From the NCBI GenBank assembly GCA_037127315.1, contig JBBBDQ010000348.1, forward strand, positions 1,861,001 through 1,925,000: DNA of 64,000 nt, in the 5' to 3' direction. Position numbers and translations under genes: made by a program. Every line of letters starts with the position of its first letter. Within the stretch, counting starts at the first letter, position 1. Below the pieces are notes generated by a model that had not been told where the DNA came from, made no database searches, and saw only the letters and a program-made list of their open reading frames with translations. This document shows positions 51,191 to 60,962 of the stretch, one piece after another. The DNA comes from Ascarosepion bandense (Eukaryota > Mollusca > Cephalopoda > Sepiida > Sepiidae).

Positions 51191-51517
51191 ACCTCATCTC
51201 AGAAATATAGAAAAATATCTTGTTTAGTTCTTCATTTTATAGCTGCTCAGTTATTGCTCACACTGTTTTCAATGCCGTATACACTGACAGGGTTAGGAAT
51301 TGAACTCAGGGAATTCAGAAGCAATTGAGCCGAAAGAGATAAAGTGGAATGCCAAGGTTTAGTGAGAGGCAGTTTAATCGAATTTTAAAATAAAGGTTGT
51401 TCTAATTACAACCAAAAAAGTAATGACGGTAAGTACAGTATTTACTGATGGAATTCGAAACCGGGTCTTCGACTCTGTAATGCGAGCCGCCATATATTCC
51501 ACCATTATTCTTTGGTG
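51191..51517. other. Unassigned stretch
   Basis: No recognisable feature. Confidence 0.5.
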
Positions 51518-51829
51518 TAAAGTCAGTCAGTTAAGTGCCATACATGATACACGCTTTCGGCGATCATGTCTTGAAAGTGACATGACTGACTGGGCAGAAT
51601 ATTATCTTGCAGTCGGTTGCCATTACTTTCTGTTGTAGACTGGTTGCCAGCCAAGGCTATAGAACCCAATCTGTCCTATAAGTTAATCCATAACTGAAAG
51701 GAAGAGACGGATTAATATATTTCCCAAACTTTCTGCGTAAGTGAATGCAAGGAATTCAACTTGAATTCAAACTCGGCACCCCGATTTGTCGTTCTGAGTC
51801 GATATACACTGCATCACAACGCCCATCAC
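51518..51829 (-). mobile_element. SINE-1 full length, minus strand
   Basis: Complement of a complete SINE-1, with CAGTCAGTTAAGTGCC at the 3' end and box A region GCATCACAACGCCCATC at the 5' end. The 5' end continues directly into an inverted copy of itself. Confidence 0.9.
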
Positions 51830-51857
51830 CAATGTGATGGGCGTTGTGATGCAGTGT
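51806..51857. repeat. Perfect 24-bp-arm hairpin at SINE-1 5' end
   Basis: Arms 51,806-51,829 and 51,834-51,857 are exact complements around CAAT. The right arm equals the first bases of SINE-1 on the plus strand, so the SINE start has been copied in inverted orientation. Confidence 0.95.
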
Positions 51858-52789
51858 GTAAAGAACGGTTGAGAAATCTTCACTGTGTCTCCTTTTAAAG
51901 TAAGCCTATATATCGGTTTCACTTATTTTGCTACTTGATTTATGTCACTACATTCTGTTATTTCTAAAAGTTCCTTGTTGTAACACAACTTCAAAGTTTT
52001 CATATCTTGACAAAGACAGACGTTTTATAATTTTACTTTTGATAAATATCGAACCGATAAAAATGCTCAGCTTCTTGTTATCAAGAGGTTCTTTATAGTC
52101 CATTGCTACCTGCCGATAATTTATATCATATCCAGCGTTGTTTAGCATTTATACACTTTGAAGCTATTGAATATACCACTTTATTCGTCGGATAATTCTT
52201 ATGGTTATTTTCAAAGCATAAAATCTTTATTGTGGCCATGAATTTGATATCGAAATAAAGCATATTTTGTACAAATGGCTACCGTTTCCTTAAGTGTGCG
52301 CAGATTCAACCTGTTTTAATTTATTCTGCGCAGACAGATGTTCTTTTCCAATACGAATTTATCCTCTACATCTATAAAATGCAATGTAGTTAATAATGTA
52401 AGGCAGGAAGTTTTTTTCTAAATCTCATGTCAATCCAATAAAATTTTTATCATCTGAATTTCTCATCTAACTCTCTGTATGTCAGGAGAATATTTATGTC
52501 TGAATATTGGGTTAAAAAAGAAAGACAGTTTAATCTATAAATATTGCACGATGAAATTATCTCAGCTGAGATATTCAGAAAACAATTAAAAGGAAAAATA
52601 TATCAGCCAAAATTTTCGGTTAACACAGACATAAAAACGAAGATATTAGTGAAGAAATATCTATGATAGTGAAAATACTTATTCTCAGTAAATCGTGTCA
52701 AAGAATATTTCCGCCGAAGCATTCTATAGCAAACAATATTTTGATCGCCTTAAAATAAAACAATGAAAAGATTTCGTATTTCAAGAGTG
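51858..52789. other. Unassigned AT-rich stretch
   Basis: About 930 bp without a recognisable element. Confidence 0.5.
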
Positions 52790-53103
52790 TATTCAATCAC
52801 ATGTGCTTTGGAGATATCGACTCGTAAAGAGAAATCGGAAACCCACGTTCAAATTCCAGTCGAATTCGTTGCTTTTACTTACGCGCAAATGCTCTTGGGA
52901 AATGTATTAATCATTTTTCCCTCCAGTTATGGGTTAAATAGCAAGACAGATTTATTTCTATAGCCATGGTTGGAAACCAGTCTACCGCAGAAAGTAATGG
53001 CAAATTACTGCGAGAAAAAAAAGTCTAGCCAGTCAGTCATGTCTCTTTTGAGACATCATTGCCCAACCGCTTGTCACGTATGGCACTGAACTGACTGACT
53101 GAT
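52790..53103 (+). mobile_element. SINE-1, near full length
   Basis: Head with GGAGATATCGACTCG, box B CGTTCAAATTCC, the central domain with CTACCGCAGAAAGTAATGGC, and the end GAACTGACTGACTGATTC. Confidence 0.88.
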
Positions 53104-53246
53104 TCAATCAGTAATTAAAAAAAATGGTGCCGGAAAATTTTTCCACAACTAATACTTAAACGCAGAATTTCAAATTTAAAAAAATAGTTTAAAATAAAAA
53201 TTTATGAAATGAAATGTACTATTATTCAAATGAGGATGAAACATTC

Positions 53247-53693
53247 AGGCTTACGGCTTATCAGGTTGAATACACCGGTTCTCGCTCAATCACCGAAGTT
53301 AAGCAACGTTGAGACTGGTCAATACTTAGATGGGTGACCGCTTGGGAATACCAAGTGCTGTAAGCGTATAGTGACGGATGTGCGTTGTGGTGCAGGAGAG
53401 GATATCGGCTCGGAAAGAGAAATCGGTGAGCCGTGTTCGAATTCCAGTGAATACCCTGCATTCACTTAAGCACTGGTACCCTTGGGAAAGGTATTAATCC
53501 GTCCATTCCCTCCAGTCATGGGTTAAATAACAAGGGTAGTACTTGGGGAACCTGCTCTTAAAAACAAATCCAATGAATCGTGAAAAGAAAAACGTTGTAA
53601 AAATAAAATAACCTTACTCAAAAATCACTGGTTATGACCTTAAAATGATCCCATAAAGATTGATAGGTCGTTAAGCCTAAAAAACAAACAAAC
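53247..53693 (+). mobile_element. SINE-5S with one 5S unit
   Basis: A perfect 11-bp target duplication ATGAAACATTC (53,236-53,246 and 53,694-53,704) encloses 447 bp. A single 5S-like unit (53,248-53,367) is followed by GTATAGTGACGGATGTGCGT, a SINE-1-like head (GTTGTGGTGCAGGAGAGGAT; box B TGTTCGAATTCC), a pyrimidine block, and a distinct 3' end ending in AAACAAACAAAC. It starts with the same AGGCTTACGG as the 32.1-kb copy. Confidence 0.93.
53248..53367 (+). pseudogene. 5S rRNA-derived unit
   Basis: 120 bp close to metazoan 5S: GAATACACCGGTTCTCGC, GATGGGTGACCGCTTGGG and GTGCTGTAAGC. Internal promoter elements look intact. It belongs to the SINE. Confidence 0.9.
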
Positions 53694-53714
53694 ATGAAAC
53701 ATTCTGAATATATA

Positions 53715-53896
53715 AACTAGCGGCCATAATAATTAGGACACCGCAGTTTTTAAAAAAAATACTATTTTTAGCATTTATTGCCAAGTGAAAATGAAAATAG
53801 AATGGTTCTTATGACTTTGCAAAATTTTACAAAGCAAATAGCGACAATTTATTCATCGCACATTGTAGATTTTCGCTCTCTTTCTTTCTTTTTTTT

Positions 53897-53959
<63 letters not shown>

Positions 53960-54156
53960 CCGCCCATAATTATTAGGCGGACCCAGTTAAAAAAGTGATA
54001 TATTTCATCCTGTTTTTAGTATTTATTGCCAAGTGAATTATTCTGAATGAAAATGGAATGGTTCTTATGACAAAATTTTACAAAGGAAATAGAGACAATT
54101 TATCCATCGCACCCCGTAGATTATCTCTCTCTTTCTTTCTCTCTCTCTCCCTCTCC

Positions 54157-54189
<33 letters not shown>

Positions 54190-54193
54190 CACA
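53715..54193. repeat. Two extra tandem Tc1 left ends with CT/TA/CA tracts
   Basis: The left 160 bp of the Tc1 element plus a (TC)n(TA)n(CA)n tail occurs at 53,715 and 53,955, each 239-240 bp long, directly before the element proper at 54,194. Later units are cleaner than the first. Confidence 0.9.
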
Positions 54194-54999
54194 CACTACC
54201 GCCCATAATTATTAGGTCGACCCAGTTAAAAAAATGATCTATTTCATACTATTTTTAGTATTTATTGCCAAGTGAATTATTCTGAATGAAAATAAAATGG
54301 TTCTTTTGTGACTACTGCACAATAACATGTGCATCAACTGAACTGTTCTGGTGTCCAGTTTTTGTGCTCTCTTCCCCACGCTAGTCTCTTCTTATTGACT
54401 GGCCGAAACAAAGGTTTCCTGGCTGCTTTGTAAGATTTTGCAAAGTAATAATAACAGAACCATTCTATTGCATTTAGAATTATCCACTTGGAAATAAATA
54501 CTAAGGTTAGTATGAAATGCATAATTATTCTTTAAAAACTAAACAAGTATTTTTCAACAATTTTGTTTCAATGCACTTAACTATAAAGATAAAAATTATA
54601 GAGTGAAAAATTAAAATCCAAATTTAGCTCATTACTATGTCAGGTTATGGACTTATTGATCACTTTTTGAAATCATATAAAAAATGACTCAATAAGTCCT
54701 AGGCTTGACATATACATGGAGTCACTAATAAAAAAATGTATATGATTTTTTTAAAGTACTAACCTTCAAATGGCAGGTGATAAAATTTGGGCCTAATCAG
54801 ATTATTAGTTTACAAATTACAATTATTTAGGTGAGTCTACTGTCGCAAATTTTCAAAACAATAGAAAAATCTGAATTTTGTGAGTTGTTTGTCAGAAACA
54901 ATAGTTAAGAGGTGGTATGCTGACTTTAAATACGGTCAAACAGACACAAATGATGAACGTTCAGGTCGCTCAAAAAACTAATAATTATGGCCGGTAGTG
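54194..54999. mobile_element. Tc1-like element with transposase remnant and mariner insert
   Basis: Left end CACTACCGCCCATAATTATT (54,194) and right end complement (54,978-54,999), with TA on both sides. On the minus strand, 54,334-54,425 encodes AARKPLFRPVNKKRLAWGR and EHKNWTPEQFS, the Tc1 transposase segment just before the second catalytic Asp. 54,541-54,977 is foreign mariner sequence. Confidence 0.85.
54541..54977 (+). pseudogene. mariner 5' part inserted in Tc1 element
   Basis: Same 5' non-coding sequence as 50.3-50.43 kb, then RWYADFKYGQTDTNDERSGR (54,910-54,970), the mariner N-terminal motif (W..F..G....D..RSGRP). It is cut off where the Tc1 right end resumes. The 31-bp spacing of the uninterrupted element is seen at 355-392. 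Confidence 0.75.
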
Positions 55000-55029
55000 T
55001 ATGTACAATTATGAACAACGTGACCGAGA

Positions 55030-55300
55030 GGTATGTCATCCTCATTCCAGTGGATATAGGCGTTGGTTAGTTCCTGACTTGACTCTTAGAGTTTTGAGTT
55101 CAATACCAGACTACAGCCGTGGTGAGTAAGTAACTTGCAAGGTTAGAGGGAGATAACTCATGACTGTCAATCGAAGCTTTACGCAAGGAATGAGCATGAT
55201 ATACCACAGTGGTTGTAATAAAGGGTTCAGTGGAAATTTGTAGCTCCCGAAGAAAACCGGAGCGTCCAATGGCCCAAACATATATGTGGAAAAGAAATTC
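55030..55300 (+). mobile_element. SINE-2, head and body, decayed tail
   Basis: Plus-strand head GTGGATATAGGCGTTGGTTA (box A-like) and GAGTTCAATACC (box B-like), then GGGAGATAACTCATGACT and AATAAAGGGTTCAGTGG. The tail core is mutated (CCGAAGAAAACC, CCCAAACATA). This copy gives the correct head-to-tail order of SINE-2. Confidence 0.8.
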
Positions 55301-55715
55301 AAGTGTACATTATACCGTGAATATTTTTCTACTTAAAACTTCTCTGATTCTAAAATAGATCGTTGATCTATTTTCTATCATAGCGTTGACATTTATTACT
55401 CTTCATAGGTCTGCATTGCCAATTGATTAGCGTTTAAATTAAATAGTTTAATTGATTTTCTTTTTTTTACCTTAGGCTACGGCTAGCTCTAAATGATGCA
55501 CAAGCCAAACAAGTATCATTAGTAAAAAAAAAAAAATTACCAGTACGAGACTCGAACATACATTTCACCTCACCATGGTTATTATATAATGTTGGTTGAC
55601 TATTTTAATAAGATTTTCTAACGTTAGCCTCGCCATCAGGTCCATCCAATATAAATACATTCATAATTAAAAGTGAAGTTCAGAAATTGAATTTGATGTT
55701 TCCTTTCTTTAAAAT
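55301..55715. other. Unassigned stretch
   Basis: No recognisable feature. Confidence 0.5.
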
Positions 55716-56462
55716 AAAACTTTAGCACTACGCCTCCTTGGTCTCACACTTTCAACGGACCTCTAGTGGAATGACTATATCGAATCCATTGATAAATCCG
55801 CTGCTATGAAAGTCGGTTCTCTGTGCAGGGCCCGGAGGTTTTTTCCATCTGAATCTATCCTGCACATTTATAAATCTACCGTCCGCCCGTGCATTGAATA
55901 CTGCTGCCATATCTGGTCGGGTGCCCCTGCTATTCTCCTTGGGCTTCTAGACAAGGTACAGCGGAGGGTCTTTAATGTGATCGATACCGACTTAGCAGAC
56001 CACCTCGCAGACTCTCTCTTCCCTGTGTCTCTTCTATAAATACTTTCACGGCTTCTGCTCCGATGAACTTAGATCACTGGTGCCCCCTAAGTTCGAATTT
56101 GCAAGACATATTAGATTAGCAGTTAGATCCCACCCTTTTACAGTGAAACCGAGAAAATGCAACCGCAACTTCTGCTCTAACAGTTTCTTTTCTCGCACTT
56201 CCCGACTGTGTAATTCTCTTCCATATGACTGCTTCCCCGTCGGCTACAATCTCCAGGAGTTTAAATGTAAGGTCAATAGACACCTCCTAATAAACTAACC
56301 TCCATTCTTTCAAACACTCTCCCACCCTCCCAACTATCTATCACCCTACTTCTGACATTTCCTATAGCTAACCACTCTTCCTATTTATTTCCCCTATGTA
56401 GCCCCAAGCGCAATAGTGGCAGTGGAATGTCTTGCTTGGGGTGAAATGATTAAAAAAAAAAG
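55716..56462 (+). pseudogene. LINE-A, second subfamily, frameshifted
   Basis: Coding TLALRLLGLTLSTDL-like start, MKVGSLCRARRFFPSESILH, STVRPCIEYCCHIWSGAPAI and LLDKVQRRVFNVIDTDLA. A deletion/frameshift near 56,010 joins to LCLFYKYFHGF-like sequence, then SHPFTVKPRKCNRNF, FFSRTSRLCNSLPYDCFP. The 3' UTR has AATAGTGGCAGTGGAATGTC and TTGGGGTGAAATGATTAAAA. Confidence 0.9.
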
Positions 56463-57035
56463 AACTGAACTTTTTTCTTTCTGATGTTTACCCTAAAGGT
56501 GGTAAATTTCAGGTTGTTATTCAATATTTTTCAGACATTTTCAGACATTTTCAGACATTTTCAGACACATATCTATCTTATTTAACTTCTTTTACTTACT
56601 GAAAGTATTTTTCTTGTTTTATCTAGCAATTTCTCTTATGATTGTTAGATTGTCATTACTTAAATTTCTAGTAATTTCTAGTAATGTATACCAGTCACTG
56701 ACTGAATTTACATCGTAATACTTCTTAACACTATAGTAATATTTATATAGCTGAAATTAATATTAAATATAAATAAATATACTTATATATATATACCACG
56801 ATTGAGTAAAAAGTTCCTAAATATTTTTATGGAATATTTTAAATGAAGTTCACTTTTTAACATTTTCCTTCTTACTATCCAGGCATTTATTTCATCGATG
56901 TATCAGCGCGTGGAACTCACTCGTTATAAAGTTTTTAGTTTGTTAGTAAAAAAAAATTATCAACAGTCGATATAAAATCATCGTCGTTGCCATACTGTTC
57001 TCAGCCAATTGATTTTTCATTTTAGGAAACGGATT
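56463..57035. other. Unassigned, with 12-bp repeat
   Basis: CAGACATTTT is repeated four times near 56,531-56,568. The rest is unassigned. Confidence 0.5.
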
Positions 57036-57641
57036 TTTTTTTTTAATCGTATCACCCCGAGCAAGGCGGTAACGCCACTGATTGGCTGGGGGCTACGTAA
57101 GAGTGAAAAGATTGGAAAAGAGAAAGCCGGAAACTACATCCTAAACAGGAAACAGGGGCTGAGCCTCCTAACCTGTTTAACAGACGTAAGTAGAGTGTGA
57201 ACCGGGCGATAGATAGATCTATCTACTCCAATTGAAAAAAAAAACAAAGTGAGAAGATTTGAAAAGAGAAAGCCGGAAACTACATCCTAAACAGGGAACA
57301 AGATATGAGCCTCTTAACCTGTTCAATGAACGGGGATGGAGTGTGAACCGGGTGATAGATAGATCTATCTACTCCAATTGAAAAAAAGAAAAAAAACAAA
57401 GTGAGAAGATTTGAAAAAAGAAAGCCGGAAACAACATCCTAAACAGGGAACGAGGGATGAGCCCCTTAACTTGTTCAATGGACGTGGATGGAGTGTCAAC
57501 CGGGCGATAGATAGATCTATCTACTCCAATTGAAAAAAAAACAGAGAGAGGATTTGAAAAGAGAATGCCGGAAACCACATCCTAAACAGGGAACAAGGGA
57601 TGAGCCTCTTAACCTGTTCAATAGACGTGGGTGGAGTGTGA
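57036..57641 (-). mobile_element. SINE-3 with four tandem heads
   Basis: Minus strand. A LINE-A-like tail (complement begins TCACCCCGAGCAAGGCGGTA) is followed by four head units with CCGGAAAC at about 57,127, 57,273, 57,425 and 57,568 (period 143-152 bp). The outermost head is truncated at 57,641 where mariner sequence starts. Units differ from the 47-kb array (AGATAGATC form), so the arrays arose separately or diverged. Confidence 0.88.
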
Positions 57642-57802
57642 ATATAATCAGATGAATTCAAATCAGAAGAATAGGGAGGATGTAAAACCTTTTCCAAGTC
57701 AGAGTCATGCACATATCATTGAAACCAACGAATTGTGTTCTGGTGCATTATCCTGTTAAAAGAATCACTTTTTCATGAGTTTTTCTGGGCGTTTTGTCTA
57801 GT
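57642..57802 (-). pseudogene. mariner transposase C-terminal fragment
   Basis: Minus strand: KRPEKLMKK, then QDNAPEHNSLVSM (catalytic Asp block), VHDSDLEKVLHPPYSSDLNS and SDYI. It belongs with 58,600-59,110, from which it is separated by an RTE insertion. Confidence 0.8.
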
Positions 57803-58600
57803 TCTTCTTCTTTGTGCCCTGTCCTTTCAGGACCTAGGCGATCATGGCCTTCCACATCTCCCTATCGCTGGTGGCTCATAGCACGCTTTCTCCTGTTACA
57901 CCACGCAATCTCCGTCCTTATCCTACACCTGCTCAGGCCCTTCAATTATGTTATCCGCTGCTTTCCCCTGTCTCTTTTTCCCTCTATTTGGCCTGTCAGT
58001 ATCAAGTTCTCCAAGACCTCCTTCCTCATTGCCTGTCCCAGGAATTCTGTTGTCTCTTCCTGATACTCAATATTAATTTTCTTTTCGTTGCCATTCTATC
58101 CATCACCTCATCATTGCTCACATACTCAGTACATATCTGCAGCATCCTTCTATAGTAACAACATTTCTGCTACTTCAAGTTTTTCCTACATCTTCGATGA
58201 TATTGTCCAAAATTCACTGCCGTATTGAAGAACTAACATCACATAGCATTCTAGTATTCTCTTCTTTGTTTCTAGTGAAAGTTTCCAGTGTCTTAGTACT
58301 TTACTCAGCTTCTGGAACGCATCCTTTACCATGCAAATTCGCCTTCGGATCTTTGTGTCACACTTTCCGTCTTCTGTAAGAACACTTACTAGGTATTAAA
58401 ATTTGTGTACTTGCTTGATTCTAGTATCTCCGACCTGTATTTGGCATTTTGACCTACTCTTTTTACTGATGACCATGCATCCAATTTTCTTGCAGTTTAT
58501 TTGTAGACATTTCCTTGTCACTCTCTTCAGTGACCTTCTGTAGGAGGTCTTGTAGTTTTCTTTTCCGTGTCTACAATCAGCACTGCATCATCAACGTTAA
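57803..58600 (-). pseudogene. RTE-like LINE inserted in mariner
   Basis: (TTC)n-type tail at 57,803, then the minus-strand RTE C-terminus through RQLKFLG-like, EVWYYRRMLQI, SVLQYGSEFWTI and KCDTKIRRRICMVKDAF segments, to TVLIV-like sequence just after the catalytic box near 58,590. 5'-truncated with several frameshifts. Confidence 0.88.
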
Positions 58601-59110
58601 ATAGCATATCTCTCTCTATTGATAGTGTAGTTCTTTTGAAGATATGCACAATGCTGTTTGCATCTCAAACAGCTGAGACTTCTCTTCCTTAGAAAAGGTG
58701 AGGATAGTGATTCCACTGCATAGATTGTCCCTGTGTTTCAGACTCAAAGTAATGAAACCAAAAGTAATCTTATATTCAAGGAAGCCAACTGAAAATATTT
58801 CGATGTCGTTATCGTGAGCTAATCAGTCTAGTGTACCTTTGATAAGGTTTTCGAAGACCTGGTACAGACCGAACACATATTATAGTCATACTAAGTTCAT
58901 TGTGCAGAATATTCTCAACTTTCTGACCGCATATGCTAGCAGTATTTGATTTATAGTCAATCGCTTGTCACCCATCATTGTGATTAACACAGCCAATGTT
59001 TTCTTCGATGGTAGCAGTTGTAGGACTTTTAGAACTTGGGTTATCTTCTAGACTCTCACTTACCCTCCCAAATGTAGCCGCTTACTTTTGATCTGTTGGT
59101 AAATCATGAG
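58601..59110 (-). pseudogene. mariner transposase N-terminal and central fragment
   Basis: Minus strand from 59,110: ATFGRVSESLEDN..SKSPTTAT, MMGDKRLTINQI (58,950-58,985), VENILHNELSMT, then FESETQGQSMQWNH (58,700-58,745) and VHIFKRTTLSI. This is the mariner order helix-turn-helix, linker, first catalytic block. The minus strand continues at 57,802 beyond the RTE. Confidence 0.8.
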
Positions 59111-59376
59111 CATTAGCCTCTAATATAGCAACAATTTCAGCTGGAATATCTGTTGGGGTGTTAAACAAATTTCTGCAGGTTCCTGTGAACCCCACGGTGC
59201 GAAAAGTTCATGAGAATTTGATAGCAACCACATTAAAAGTTTTTTTAACTGTCAAATATCAGTTTACATAGGAATAAACAATAAAGTTATTAATAAGGAA
59301 AGTTAAACTGAATGCATGCAATACTTCACAGTTCCCACATCACTCCTTCCTAGTAAGCCTATAGTATTTTCCCAGT

Positions 59377-59423
<47 letters not shown>

Positions 59424-59467
59424 AATATAGTTTAGAATATGTACACATTTTTTCCACTACAAAGTGT
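59111..59467. other. Unassigned, with TA tract
   Basis: (TA)n at about 59,381-59,420. The minus frame TDIPAEIVAILEANAHDLP near 59,080-59,150 may be more transposon sequence but is not assigned. Confidence 0.4.
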
Positions 59468-59512
59468 ACATTTTGTTTCGACTTTGAAATGACAATGTCT
59501 CCTCAGGTGGTG
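59468..59512 (-). ncRNA. Hammerhead-like motif, PLE terminal region
   Basis: Minus strand: CTGAGGA (59,506-59,500), GAC...GTC stem II with a long loop (59,499-59,480), GAAA (59,479-59,476), C-AAAAT-G as stem III and cleavage triplet GTA (59,469-59,467). Stem II is only 3 bp and stem I pairing is not obvious. It lies about 0.6 kb downstream of a minus-strand PLE endonuclease, the same placement as at 22.8 kb. Confidence 0.55.
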
Positions 59513-60079
59513 TGGAAAGAAATGGTAAGTCTCTTTTCTTATATTTGGCGAGGTGTGTGTAGGATGGAGATGGGGTTAGTGATAACGAGATAAGTCTTGT
59601 AAATTGCCCGTTTGGAGAGAGGGAATGTGTGGGAGATAGAGTTGATTAATGAATTTGTCGAGAATTTTTTAGACAGATTTCAGATTGAGATATTGTATAG
59701 CTTTTTATGATCTAATGGCTGGATTTTTTTTCTTCGGGTTTAGTAAAAGGGGCGAGTAAGGAAGTGTAAGGGTTGGGAAGAATAGGCTTAGATGCGATGA
59801 AGTAGGAATGGCAGTACCATTAATTGGACCTATCTTTCTTTTTAATTGTAAAACTATACACTATTTTTTAATTTAAACTCTGCTTTTATAATTAATCTCA
59901 TTTTGTATATTTAACCTTAATTTTAAATTTACGAAATCACTTATATAAAAAAGTGATTTCGTAAATTTAAAATAGATCACAGTTTGTGGTATGGAATTGG
60001 TAAAATTTGATTTAATAGTGCTGTTAATATTATAAAGGTTTAACATCTCTAAGGGGTCCTAACTTTGGCTTTTGTAATA
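59513..60079 (-). other. PLE 3' region with a 23-bp-arm hairpin
   Basis: Non-coding link between the PLE endonuclease and its hammerhead-like motif. It contains a perfect hairpin: arms 59,920-59,942 and 59,951-59,973 around ATATAAAA. Confidence 0.6.
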
Positions 60080-60475
60080 TTTTTTATCATGATTGTAAAG
60101 TTAGTTCTTTAATGTGTTTGCAGTTTACTGTGGTTTCATGCCTCTGGCTTAAAAACCAGTTGCTATTCATGTATTTAATGATTTCATTTTTTTCTTGAAG
60201 ACAAAAGTAACATGCTTCCTTTATTAATTTAGATGTTCTTGCTTGTTTAATGATTTTCTATTTAACTTTAGGTGTTTTATTTTCGTTTTTTAACTTTCAA
60301 AAGTATTTGGAAAAAGACGTCAAGTTTTGTTTTTCTTTGTTATTGAAGGATGAGAGGTGATTGTAAAAGCGCTTTTTAAATATGTTCATTGTGTTTCCGA
60401 TATAAAGTTTCTCATCTTTGGGATTCTCCATGTATATATTGCGGGGTGTGTCTATGACAAAGTATAAAATGTTTT
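60080..60475 (-). pseudogene. PLE fragment, GIY-YIG domain
   Basis: Minus strand: FVIDTPRNIYMENPKDEKL, YIGNTMNIFKKRFYNHLSSF (60,345-60,405), SFSKYF-KLKNENK, then KIIKQARTSKLIKEACYFCL, QEKNEIIKYM. Same subfamily as the 4.7-kb fragment (YLGSTKDTFKTRWFNH, then CRLCQEEK). One stop inside. The RT part is absent. Confidence 0.8.
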
Positions 60476-60751
60476 CGTATAAAGCGTTTCGTCCTTTATG
60501 ACTTCCTCAGATTAAAGTTATGTTTACAATTGGACGAAGAAAAGGATGCGCCGATAATTTCAAATGTATATTTTGTATATCTACTCTGGCCATATTGGCC
60601 TAAACGATATCATTTATTATTTTTCTTTTTCTTCATATTTTAAGAACACGAATATAATATGAATAATCTAACGATTAAAACACTTTCTATAAATTTTCGT
60701 CCTAGAAAATTGCTTTCTCTCTTAATTATAGCAACATTTTTTTAAATCAAA

Positions 60752-60962
60752 ATTATAGTCAGACACATTATAATTATAGTCAGACACATTATAATTATAG
60801 TCAGACACATTATAAAATTATAGTCAGACACATTATAGTCAGACACAAAATTATAGTCAGACACAAAATTATAGTCAGACATTATAATTATAGTCAGACA
60901 CATTATAAAATTATAGTCAGACACATTATAGTCAGACACAAAATTATAGTCAGACACATTAC
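60752..60962. repeat. Higher-order minisatellite (TATAGTCAGACACA)
   Basis: About 13 irregular units of TATAGTCAGACACA with ATT/AAAATTA linkers. A composite block of about 70 bp occurs twice (60,792 and 60,888), indicating a secondary duplication. The 76-codon minus frame across it is only the repeat. Confidence 0.93.
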
